A stretch of DNA of 5,717 bases. Origin: an uncultured Clostridia bacterium. GTDB lineage: Bacteria; Bacillota; Clostridia; RUG12999. The position numbers and the translations under genes are program-made. The stretch spans positions 1 to 5,717 of the forward strand of contig CALLNG010000114.1 in NCBI GenBank assembly GCA_938005345.1. Direction: 5' to 3'. How positions within the stretch are numbered: position 1 is the first letter of the stretch; every line of letters begins with the position of its first letter. Below, piece by piece: positions 1 through 5,282 of the stretch. Under the pieces are notes generated by a model that saw only the letters and a program-made list of their open reading frames with translations, made no database searches and had not been told where the DNA came from.

Positions 1-24
1 TCAAATATTATTTTTTTCGGATTG

Positions 25-43
25 CAGGCCCCGAAAAGCCTTG
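25..43. repeat. Possible right-end hairpin of the IS200/IS605 remnant
   Basis: CAGGC at 25-29 can pair with GCCTTG at 38-43 if T41 is bulged, leaving an eight-base loop. IS200/IS605 end hairpins often carry a mismatched or bulged T in a short GC-rich stem, and this one lies just downstream of the truncated transposase frame. The stem is only five pairs, so it could be chance. The cleavage site cannot be recognised. Confidence 0.35.
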
Positions 44-57
44 TATTTACAGTGTTC

Positions 58-276
58 CTAATAAGAAACAATCATATGTATATGGTTCGGAGCAAGCTCT
101 GCTTCTATTATTTTAACACCTTTTTGCTCACATAGTTTTCGAAGTATTTCTCCTATATCCCTTTTCAATTGACCATATATTTCTTTTCTACGATACTTCG
201 GTACAAATACTATGTGTTTTCGACACCTATATTTTGAATGTGCTGTACTCTTTCTCTCATTTGCCTTCTTCCACAT
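58..276 (-). pseudogene. tnpA: Truncated IS200/IS605 Y1 transposase TnpA (N-terminal half only)
   Basis: TnpA is a small HUH single-strand transposase, usually about 130 to 155 residues, that acts as a dimer on hairpins at the element ends. This frame gives only 72 residues. The N-terminal signature is intact: a HIVFVPKYRRK strand at residues 21-31, then CEQKGV at 49-54 and PNHIHMIVS at 63-71. The HIH of that last motif (65-67) is the metal-binding HUH pair. A TAG follows Y72. The helix that carries the nucleophilic tyrosine, around residue 125-130 in characterised members, is absent, so the product cannot cut DNA. Eighteen more in-frame sense codons follow the TAG down to a TGA at bases 1-3, and they may be a relic of the original C-terminus. 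The start ATG is preceded by GGAG at 287-290. Family assignment is secure and loss of function is very likely. Confidence 0.85.
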
Positions 277-286
277 TGTTAAAAAT

Positions 287-290
287 CTCC
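287..290 (-). promoter_or_regulatory. Ribosome binding site of the truncated tnpA
   Basis: GGAG on the minus strand lies ten bases before the ATG at 274-276. It supports this ATG as the original start of the transposase. Confidence 0.55.
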
Positions 291-328
291 ATGATACTTT
301 ATAGTAATGCGGTCGCCAAACCTTTGCT

Positions 329-337
329 ATTATATCA
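329..337 (-). promoter_or_regulatory. Extended -10 promoter of the IS remnant
   Basis: The minus strand reads TGATATAAT, a perfect extended -10 element (TG, one base, TATAAT), about 53 bases upstream of the tnpA start. No good TTGACA-like -35 lies 16 to 18 bases further upstream, but extended -10 promoters often do without one. The position between the left-end hairpin and the gene is what an IS200-type element would have. Confidence 0.55.
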
Positions 338-370
338 TAGAGGTTTTTCTCATTCGAAAGATTTTTTCTT

Positions 371-389
371 CCTCTGGTAGAACCGGAGG
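371..389. repeat. Left-end hairpin of the IS200/IS605 remnant
   Basis: CCTCTGGT at 371-378 pairs with ACCGGAGG at 382-389 across an AGA loop, giving eight pairs with one T-G wobble in the middle. It lies upstream of tnpA and its promoter and has no T tract on either side, so it is not a terminator. Subterminal imperfect hairpins of this size are the binding sites of TnpA in this family. The cleavage tetra- or pentanucleotide would lie a few bases to the right, before 414, but cannot be assigned by eye. Confidence 0.55.
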
Positions 390-413
390 TTGTTTTCCAC
401 GTTTAAAGACGCC

Positions 414-444
414 AATAAAAAAAGCGCCACATCCCTGCGACGCT
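414..444 (-). terminator. Intrinsic terminator of the 300-residue membrane protein gene
   Basis: On the minus strand AGCGTCGC pairs with GTGGCGCT over eight positions (two G-T wobbles) around the loop AGGGAT. A T-rich tail follows: six Ts, an A, then two more Ts. It lies 72 bases past the stop codon of the gene ending at 517 and ends its transcript before the IS remnant. Confidence 0.8.
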
Positions 445-516
445 AACTTTTATATATGGTATTGTTCTCTTTATAAGGAGATGGCGTCTTTGCTTTTATT
501 ACTAGCTTTTACTACG

Positions 517-1419
517 CTACCCAACAGTTTTCTCCATTTTTTGTCCGAAATATTTTGATCTCGCTATGATTTTTACCGACCAAAAGCCTTTGTAAATCCG
601 CCAATTCTCCGTCTCTATCATATTAGTTTCTTTGTTTAACGTCCCTAATGGGAGTTCACAAAGGAATTCTTTTGATTTTTTACAACGCTTTATATTCGGA
701 TGCTTTAGCATATTTGCATACCCTTTCCCATAACGAACAATTTCAACCGCCCCCCATACGATCAACATACACAATAAACCGGTTATCACCCGAATGCCAT
801 TAAAAAAAATAGTGTTAAACCGTCTATTATCATACATTCCAATCCGCATAATATCTTTAGCTATCGGTGCATCAATTAGTCCTTGTGTATTCATAAATTG
901 TTCTGCAAACATAACTAATTTTTCCCCAACTGGAATCAAAAAACCTCCTTTTTGTCCTGGCATATAATACTTAGTTGTACAAAGCATTACTTTATTTTTT
1001 ATATCCATAACTCGTTGCATATTCTTCACTATCGCATTAAATTTACCGTCGATGTATCTTTCTTCGCCCCACTTGCTTGTAGAATAACTCGCACCATAGT
1101 ATTGAGTCACTTCTTCCGGCGGTTGAAAATAGAAGCGTTTTCCATCATGGTAACAAGTACGTAAAATCTGCAAGATGGATGGTTTTTCTATTCTTCCCTC
1201 TTTTTCCACAAAAGGAGCATAGCTGTCTTGTTTTTGCTGCCGTTCCGATAACTCTAATAAATTTTCTTCCGTCATAGGAAATGGGCCACAAAATGCGTTA
1301 TAAATCAGAGTATTACTGGCAAGCAGGATGGCAACTGTGATCATTATCATTCCGCTGCATAACATAATCCACCTTATGCTAACCTGTTTTAACCACTGCT
1401 GCAGGGTATCTGTCATCAT
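517..1419 (-). CDS. Unknown two-helix membrane protein with a large extracytoplasmic domain
   Basis: I do not recognise the family. The 300-residue product has a hydrophobic segment at about 17-38 and a second at about 207-228. Between them lie about 165 mostly polar residues with several aromatic patches (for example EERYIDGKF at 119-127). A basic cytoplasmic tail of about 70 residues follows, starting RYGKGYANMLKHP (229-241). The arrangement suggests an inner-membrane protein with its loop outside and both ends inside. I see no catalytic motif, lipobox or sortase signal. Two ATG codons start the frame. AGGAGG at 1425-1430 is five bases from the first and eight from the second, so the second (MTDTLQQ..., 299 residues) fits slightly better. 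The gene stands alone between two terminators and looks more AT-rich than the genes to its right, which may mean a less conserved or acquired locus. That it is a real gene is well supported; its function is unknown. Confidence 0.75.
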   Translation of the reverse strand: MMTDTLQQWLKQVSIRWIMLCSGMIMITVAILLASNTLIYNAFCGPFPMTEENLLELSERQQKQDSYAPFVEKEGRIEKPSILQILRTCYHDGKRFYFQPPEEVTQYYGASYSTSKWGEERYIDGKFNAIVKNMQRVMDIKNKVMLCTTKYYMPGQKGGFLIPVGEKLVMFAEQFMNTQGLIDAPIAKDIMRIGMYDNRRFNTIFFNGIRVITGLLCMLIVWGAVEIVRYGKGYANMLKHPNIKRCKKSKEFLCELPLGTLNKETNMIETENWRIYKGFWSVKIIARSKYFGQKMEKTVG

Positions 1420-1422
1420 TGT

Positions 1423-1430
1423 CCCCTCCT
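1423..1430 (-). promoter_or_regulatory. Strong ribosome binding site of the 300-residue protein
   Basis: The minus strand reads AGGAGGGG, which contains the full AGGAGG consensus. It is five bases from the first of two tandem ATG codons and eight from the second. It is the strongest Shine-Dalgarno sequence in the window and is the main evidence that this orphan frame is translated. Confidence 0.8.
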
Positions 1431-1682
1431 TAAGTTCTAGATTGAGTCAAATATCTCGTATTCCTCAATTACAAACTCCGCATTTATTAATCATTTTCAA
1501 GCAAATCTAGTTACTTGGATTTTAGAATGGCATGCTTAATAACTTTTTCTATCCCATTGCAAATTTATCGTTATTCACTCTTCCAAATACTTTTGAAATA
1601 ACATATTGTCCTTATAATTGCAATATCAAATTCAGACAAAAAAATCTATGCTATTTTATTTATATAGAGCAAAACCGTTACG
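1431..1682. other. AT-rich intergenic spacer with no supported gene
   Basis: About 250 bases lie between the terminator of the amidohydrolase gene and the ribosome binding site of the 300-residue gene. The short frames here have no ribosome binding site and no recognisable protein. The spacer must contain the promoter of the downstream gene. The best candidate I see on the minus strand is TTGATA, 18 bases, then TATGTT (about 1582-1611), which matches the consensus only moderately and would leave a leader of about 155 bases. I see no riboswitch, tRNA or clear operator. Confidence 0.4.
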
Positions 1683-1729
1683 AACAAAAAAAGACTGGAA
1701 CAAGACCATTTCACGTCTGATTCCAGTCT
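1683..1729 (-). terminator. Strong intrinsic terminator closing the dnaJ-prmA-...-amidohydrolase string
   Basis: AGACTGGAA pairs perfectly with TTCCAGTCT (1692-1700 with 1721-1729, nine pairs). Inside it, CAGAC and GTCTTG form a further five pairs with one bulged T, making one long hairpin. Seven Ts follow on the minus strand. It begins 17 bases after the amidohydrolase stop codon. The other strand has no T tract, so it acts for minus-strand transcripts only. Confidence 0.92.
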
Positions 1730-1746
1730 CCATAATTCATTCCTTA

Positions 1747-2532
1747 TCAAGCTAAAAGTTCTATCGCATTTTGATAAAATATCTGCTCCAACATTTGTTC
1801 CGGCAGACCGCTTTTCCGTATCATCTCCATTTCCTGTTTTGCATCCGACCAAGGGCTATCCGTTGCAAACAAAATTTTATCTGCTCCATGATGCCGGACA
1901 ATTCTGCAAAACTGTTCCATGTCATAATACTGCGTACCCATTGATGTATCAAAATAGAGGTTCTCCCCTACGAGATATTCCTCCACGTCATCCCACATTT
2001 TGTGGGCGCCAAAATGCGCCGCCACGATGCGTCCGCCCCCCATCGCCCGCACCATATTGCGTAGCCGCTGCGGCGTACAACGAAACGGTGCCTGATAAGC
2101 GGCATCCTCTCCGCTATGTAACAACAAAATTAAGCCCTGCGACAAAATTTCATCATATACCGGATACATTTTTTCATCATCCACCCAAAAATTCTGATAT
2201 TCTGGATGCATTTTAACCCCTTTCATTCCAAGACGTTTGATATCTAAAATGCGCTCCTTGTAATCTTCATTATCCGGGTGAATGCCGCCAAACGGGATTA
2301 AACGTTCGCTGGCTAACGAGGCAAACCATTCATTCATCCGCTTTGTTTGGGACGCTTTTGTCATGACTGGTAAAACCACAGCACGGTCTACGCCGCATTT
2401 ATCCATATAGCTCACCAGCCCGGCAGCAGTACCGTCCATATATGGCGTAATACCGCAAGCCGCGGATAGGTTTGCCAGCGCACGTTCCGCAACCTTTTCA
2501 CTAAAAATATGTGTATGAAAATCGATAACCAT
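1747..2532 (-). CDS. Amidohydrolase-superfamily metal-dependent hydrolase (Amidohydro_2 / COG2159-like)
   Basis: The 261-residue product is a predicted cytoplasmic TIM-barrel metalloenzyme. It opens with DFHTH (4-8), the HxH metal pair of strand 1. KMHPEYQ at 107-113 supplies a conserved Lys and His, HSG at 139-141 and AHFGA at 172-176 supply the strand 5 and 6 histidines, and TDSPW at 224-228 carries the metal-binding and catalytic Asp (225). These are the family's core residues in the right order and spacing, so the enzyme looks intact. The substrate cannot be read from sequence. Relatives include decarboxylases and C-O or C-N hydrolases, and many are annotated only as amidohydrolase or TatD-like. 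The ATG lies five bases past the ruvX stop. The only purine run, AAGAAGA, directly abuts the ATG, too close for a normal ribosome binding site, so translation is probably coupled to ruvX. It is the last gene before the terminator. Superfamily is confident; specific function is unknown. Confidence 0.9.
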   Translation of the reverse strand: MVIDFHTHIFSEKVAERALANLSAACGITPYMDGTAAGLVSYMDKCGVDRAVVLPVMTKASQTKRMNEWFASLASERLIPFGGIHPDNEDYKERILDIKRLGMKGVKMHPEYQNFWVDDEKMYPVYDEILSQGLILLLHSGEDAAYQAPFRCTPQRLRNMVRAMGGGRIVAAHFGAHKMWDDVEEYLVGENLYFDTSMGTQYYDMEQFCRIVRHHGADKILFATDSPWSDAKQEMEMIRKSGLPEQMLEQIFYQNAIELLA

Positions 2533-2537
2533 TCTTC

Positions 2538-2960
2538 TTATTCAGACCTTTCTAAACTATCTAAATATTCCTGCAGGATATATACTGCGGAAACGGTATC
2601 CACCACGCGCTTGCGTCTTCCGCTGCCGTGCACATCCAATGTATTAAGCAATTTATGAGCCATCACAGTCGTCATCCGCTCCTCCCGCAAAATACAAGGT
2701 ATGCCGCAGGTTTCTTCAAGTGCCACTGCAAATTCCCGTGCAAGCTGCGCACTGTCCCCCTCCGATCCGTTCATATGCCGCGGAAGCCCAATGACGATTT
2801 TCTCTGGCTGGTGTTCTTGCACCCAAGCGGCAACCCGCTGCACCTGTTTGGGGAAATACGTTTCATGGACCGTTCCCACCGGACCGGCTATCATGCCTAG
2901 CGCATCGCTGACTGCACAGCCAATACGGGCCTTTCCATAGTCAATCCCCATTATTTTCAT
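2538..2960 (-). CDS. ruvX: RuvX/YqgF, putative pre-16S rRNA nuclease / Holliday junction resolvase-like protein
   Basis: The 140-residue product has the usual length of this RNase H-fold family. YqgF is linked to 5' maturation of 16S rRNA in E. coli, and members were first predicted to be RuvC-like resolvases. GIDYGKARIGCAVSD at 5-19 carries the first catalytic Asp (7). VIGLPRHMNGSEG at 56-68 is the second signature. REERMTT at 92-98 matches the family's DERxTT motif with Glu at the first position and the key Glu kept at 94. VVDTVSA at 119-125 gives the last Asp (121). All acidic residues needed for metal binding appear present. The ATG overlaps the stop codon of the upstream membrane protein in an ATGA, a classic coupled arrangement. 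A weak AAGGCGG lies nine bases upstream. The alternative ATG at codon 4 would leave only two residues before Asp7, so the first is preferred. Confidence 0.95.
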   Translation of the reverse strand: MKIMGIDYGKARIGCAVSDALGMIAGPVGTVHETYFPKQVQRVAAWVQEHQPEKIVIGLPRHMNGSEGDSAQLAREFAVALEETCGIPCILREERMTTVMAHKLLNTLDVHGSGRRKRVVDTVSAVYILQEYLDSLERSE

Positions 2961-3475
2961 GCTTTTTTGCCGCCTTGTCTAATTTTTCTATTTTGAAATG
3001 CCAGCCACACAAATGCGCCGATAAAATACACTACTCCTACCAGAGCTGCGCCGTAAATCAAATGTTTTGTGGAAAACGTTGCATACAGTTGTTCTCTCCA
3101 AGCCTCTCCCATTATCAATGTCAAAAGCCCTGCAATATGATGTCCAAACCGAATTCCTAAAAACAGGACTGCCCCAAACAAAGCGGTAAGCGCATGAAAT
3201 CCCCACCGTTTTCCTTTTTTCATTCCCACGGCAAATAGTACGGCTAACGCAATGCACACACATCCCAACACAATCATAACGACACGGACCCCCAAAATTG
3301 CCGTTGTCGATAAATACCCCATATAGGCGCGGTAAATCAATGTAAGCCCCATCAATAGGCAGATAATTTCAATCGTAGCCGCTAATACCATATTTGTTAC
3401 TTGTTCTTCTTGTTTTTTTATTTGCACCCGCTTTTCCTTTTTTGCAGCTGCTTTCCTTCTGAGTTCTTCTGTCAT
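2957..3475 (-). CDS. Unknown four-helix membrane protein between rsmE and ruvX
   Basis: I do not recognise the family. The 172-residue product begins with about 25 highly charged, Lys- and Glu-rich residues, likely cytoplasmic and helical. Four hydrophobic segments follow at about 28-49, 60-84, 94-121 and 139-160, and it ends in a basic tail (NRKIRQGGKKA). Both ends are predicted to lie inside. RFGHH at 109-113 puts an Arg and two His in or near the third helix, which is unusual for a purely structural segment. No transporter or enzyme motif is visible. GGGAG at 3485-3489 lies nine bases before the ATG, a good ribosome binding site. The start is 21 bases after rsmE, and the stop overlaps the ruvX start by four bases. 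That the gene is real is well supported by its ribosome binding site and its place in a coupled gene string. Its role is unknown, and context suggests no more than co-expression with housekeeping genes. Confidence 0.85.
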   Translation of the reverse strand: MTEELRRKAAAKKEKRVQIKKQEEQVTNMVLAATIEIICLLMGLTLIYRAYMGYLSTTAILGVRVVMIVLGCVCIALAVLFAVGMKKGKRWGFHALTALFGAVLFLGIRFGHHIAGLLTLIMGEAWREQLYATFSTKHLIYGAALVGVVYFIGAFVWLAFQNRKIRQGGKKA

Positions 3476-3496
3476 TTCAATTCACTCCCAATCTCA

Positions 3497-4234
3497 TTAA
3501 TTTAGTTCACCGTACGCATACATCAATGCCGCAATCACAGCAAGCGGAGCAGTTTCCGTGCGCAATATACGTTTCCCTAGCCGCACTGGCAACAGCCCGG
3601 CACTAATTGCCTGTTCCACTTCCTCCCTATCAAATCCACCTTCCGGCCCAATTAACACACCGACAGAAGATACCTGTGGGTATTGCTGCAAAGCATCCCG
3701 CAATCCCTTTTTTTCTTCCGCTTCATAGGGAATTAATTTCAATTGCTGCTGCATTTGACTCAACGCTTCATGTAACGTCACCACTGGCGCTACCTGGGGA
3801 ATTACTGCACGGTTACATTGTTTGGACGCCTCTGCTGCTATTTTGTTCCAACGCACCACTTTCCCGGCCGCGCCTTTGGCATCTAATTTAACCACCGTCC
3901 GCTTTAACGCCACAGGTACAATCTGCGCCACACCTAATTCCACTGCTTTTTGGATGACATAATCCATTTTTGTACCCTTGGGTATCCCTTGATACAATAC
4001 CACGCGCAAAGACGGCTCTGTATCCGCCCTTTTACGGCCTACAATTTTGGCCAGCACCTCCTGCGGACGCATTTGCTGAATTTGGGCTTCATAATCTACG
4101 CCTGCCCCATCGCATACCGTAATTCTATCACCCACAGTTAAACGCAGTACTTTTCCTATATGCAGCGCATCTCCGCCCTCAATATGAATCGTATCATCCT
4201 GGATTTGCTGCGGCAGTACAAAAAATTTTCCCAT
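3497..4234 (-). CDS. rsmE: RsmE, 16S rRNA (uracil-1498-N3)-methyltransferase
   Basis: RsmE transfers a methyl group from S-adenosylmethionine to N3 of U1498 in helix 44 of 16S rRNA, near the ribosomal decoding site. The 245-residue product is full length. Residues 1-70 form the N-terminal RNA-binding PUA-like domain, with HIGKVLRL at 25-32. The C-terminal SPOUT (knotted) domain shows GIPKGTKMDYVIQKAVELGV at 83-102, KIAAEASKQCNR at 131-142, the SAM-binding loop IGPEGGF at 195-201 and the knot motif LGKRILRTETAP at 219-230. No key element is missing. The ATG lies ten bases after the prmA stop, and the purine-rich GGGGTGG that serves as its ribosome binding site starts within that stop codon, so the two are almost certainly co-translated. 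prmA followed by rsmE is a very common pairing in Firmicutes. Confidence 0.97.
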   Translation of the reverse strand: MGKFFVLPQQIQDDTIHIEGGDALHIGKVLRLTVGDRITVCDGAGVDYEAQIQQMRPQEVLAKIVGRKRADTEPSLRVVLYQGIPKGTKMDYVIQKAVELGVAQIVPVALKRTVVKLDAKGAAGKVVRWNKIAAEASKQCNRAVIPQVAPVVTLHEALSQMQQQLKLIPYEAEEKKGLRDALQQYPQVSSVGVLIGPEGGFDREEVEQAISAGLLPVRLGKRILRTETAPLAVIAALMYAYGELN

Positions 4235-4244
4235 TGTTCCACCC

Positions 4245-5186
4245 CTACTGTTTTTTCGTACAAACTACAGCCGCCCAGTCCCCTTCCCGCAACAGCTGTA
4301 TTATTTGTAATTCCTGTTGCTGTAAAGCTGATTCCACATCATCTAGTCTGTCCAAAATGATGCCAGACGCCAAAAAAATACCATTTTCTTTTAAAAACTG
4401 ACCGACCGAATGGGACAATGTAATAATAGCATCTGCAATAATATTTGCCACCACAATATCATAGGTTCCCTGAACTTTGTCCGTCAGGTCTCCACACACC
4501 ACCTGAATTTGCTGCTCCACATGGTTTACCCTAGCATTTTCCTTTGCTATACGCACAGCATTTGCATCTATATCAACTGCAAAGGTCTCTGCTGCACCTA
4601 ACTTCGCTGCACCGATAGACAAAATACCGCTCCCGCACCCAATATCCAATACCCGTTTATGTGGCGTTACATATTTTTCCAGCAATTCTAAGCACATTCT
4701 CGTTGTTTCATGTGTTCCTGTTCCAAAGGCCATACCGGGATCAAGTTCTATTATAACATCCCGGCTAGTTTTTTGCAACGTTTCCCACAAAGGTTTTATC
4801 AAAATTCTTTTTCCAACCGGTACCGGTTTATAATACTGTTTCCAGGTGTTTTCCCAATCTTCTTCCTTCACTTCCTCAGTCATGAGCTCAAAAACCGGGA
4901 TAGATAAATATTCTCTGGCACGCTCCACACCTTGTAAAATCTGTTGCTTCACTTCTTCCAAAGAACAGTTTGGCGGATAATATGCCTTAATTAAAGCGGT
5001 ATCACGACGATAACGTTGCGCTATCTCTTCGTCTAATACGTCCCATTCCCTCGTCATTCGGTTTGCTTCATCAAGCAACGTATCATCCTCCACACTCACG
5101 CCCTTGACACCTGTTTCATATAAGATACCCGAAACCGCCTCTTCCGCCTCCGGACTGACTTTTATTGTAATTTCCTGCCAGTTCAT
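4245..5186 (-). CDS. prmA: PrmA, ribosomal protein L11 methyltransferase
   Basis: PrmA is a cytoplasmic SAM-dependent enzyme that trimethylates several amino groups of ribosomal protein L11. The 313-residue product has the expected length and two domains. The N-terminal L11-recognition domain (about 1-105, starting NWQEITIKV) is followed by the linker motif EEDWENTWKQYYKP at 108-121. The class I methyltransferase domain shows DPGMAFGTGTHETTRMCL at 149-166, the SAM-binding LDIGCGSGILSI at 180-191, the acidic VDID at 204-207 that contacts the SAM ribose, and VVANIIAD at 245-252 (motif IV, with the conserved N-I). All are intact. AGGAG at 5195-5199 lies eight bases before the ATG and fixes the start. 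It follows dnaJ after a gap with a palindrome and is closely followed by rsmE. Confidence 0.97.
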   Translation of the reverse strand: MNWQEITIKVSPEAEEAVSGILYETGVKGVSVEDDTLLDEANRMTREWDVLDEEIAQRYRRDTALIKAYYPPNCSLEEVKQQILQGVERAREYLSIPVFELMTEEVKEEDWENTWKQYYKPVPVGKRILIKPLWETLQKTSRDVIIELDPGMAFGTGTHETTRMCLELLEKYVTPHKRVLDIGCGSGILSIGAAKLGAAETFAVDIDANAVRIAKENARVNHVEQQIQVVCGDLTDKVQGTYDIVVANIIADAIITLSHSVGQFLKENGIFLASGIILDRLDDVESALQQQELQIIQLLREGDWAAVVCTKKQ

Positions 5187-5194
5187 CTACTTCT

Positions 5195-5199
5195 CTCCT
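5195..5199 (-). promoter_or_regulatory. Ribosome binding site of prmA
   Basis: AAAGGAGAG on the minus strand contains AGGAG eight bases before the ATG at 5184-5186. It confirms the prmA start. Confidence 0.8.
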
Positions 5200-5221
5200 T
5201 TGTTATCCGTATGAACTATGT

Positions 5222-5247
5222 TTTATACGATGTCCTTGAAACGCGCA
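5222..5247 (-). promoter_or_regulatory. Weak candidate promoter upstream of prmA
   Basis: The minus strand reads TATAAA at 5222-5227, a good -10-like hexamer about 35 bases before the prmA start and downstream of the palindrome. The best -35 partner is TTGCGC, about 15 bases further upstream, with a short spacer and only the TTG matching. It could let prmA and the genes after it be transcribed independently of heat-shock expression, but AT-rich hexamers are common by chance. Confidence 0.25.
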
Positions 5248-5248
5248 A

Positions 5249-5277
5249 TAGCCTTGAGAGAAATTCTCTCAAGGCTG
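5249..5277. repeat. Near-perfect palindrome in the dnaJ-prmA gap
   Basis: GCCTTGAGAGAA at 5251-5262 is the exact reverse complement of 5264-5275, with a single base at the centre. One more A-T pair and a T-G pair extend the stem outward. In RNA this would be a very stable hairpin of at least eleven pairs with a small loop. It starts six bases past the dnaJ stop codon. No T tract follows on either strand (the minus strand continues TATTGCGCGTTT), so it is not a standard intrinsic terminator. It may protect the 3' end of the dnaJ message, serve as a processing point that separates dnaJ from prmA, or act as a partial attenuator. Confidence 0.7.
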
Positions 5278-5282
5278 CACGG

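Larger units (their letters stand above)
1..395 (-). mobile_element. Degenerate IS200/IS605-family insertion sequence (remnant)
   Basis: The stretch contains a truncated IS200-type transposase gene, its promoter and ribosome binding site, and an imperfect hairpin about 95 bases upstream of the start codon. This layout matches the left end of single-gene IS200 elements, which have subterminal hairpins instead of terminal inverted repeats and move as single strands. A second, weaker hairpin at 25-43 (five paired bases with one bulged T) may be the right-end structure. If so, the element has shrunk to about 400 bases by internal deletion. Neither exact end can be placed. The left end must lie between the hairpin (389) and the terminator of the neighbouring gene (414). 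The right end may fall outside the window. The family call is firm; the boundaries are inferred. Confidence 0.7.

Noticed and set aside
92..98. Not base coordinates: RuvX residues 92-98, REERMTT instead of the more usual DERxTT, considered as a possible loss of activity
   Set aside because: The Glu at residue 94, the conserved acidic position of the motif, is kept and the other catalytic acids are present, so the change is conservative.
307..558. 83-codon plus-strand frame
   Set aside because: It runs through the IS left-end hairpin, the minus-strand terminator and the 3' end of the 300-residue gene. It has no ribosome binding site and its protein has no coherent features.
1646..1852. 68-codon minus-strand frame overlapping the amidohydrolase 3' end
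   Set aside because: It is out of frame with the real gene, runs through the strong terminator and has no ribosome binding site.
1839..2216. 125-codon plus-strand frame opposite the amidohydrolase gene
   Set aside because: It is antisense to a clearly conserved enzyme. The product is rich in Pro, His and Arg with no domain, as expected for a shadow frame.
2628..2940. Two overlapping plus-strand frames opposite ruvX
   Set aside because: Both are antisense to ruvX, whose catalytic motifs are intact. Neither has a start signal or recognisable domain.
2988..3263. 91-codon minus-strand frame inside the four-helix membrane protein gene
   Set aside because: It overlaps completely, in another frame, a gene with a good ribosome binding site and helix pattern. 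The product is Arg- and Ser-rich and unstructured.
5249..5277. Reading the dnaJ-prmA palindrome as a normal intrinsic terminator
   Set aside because: Neither strand has a run of Ts after the stem, so I list it as a repeat of uncertain function.
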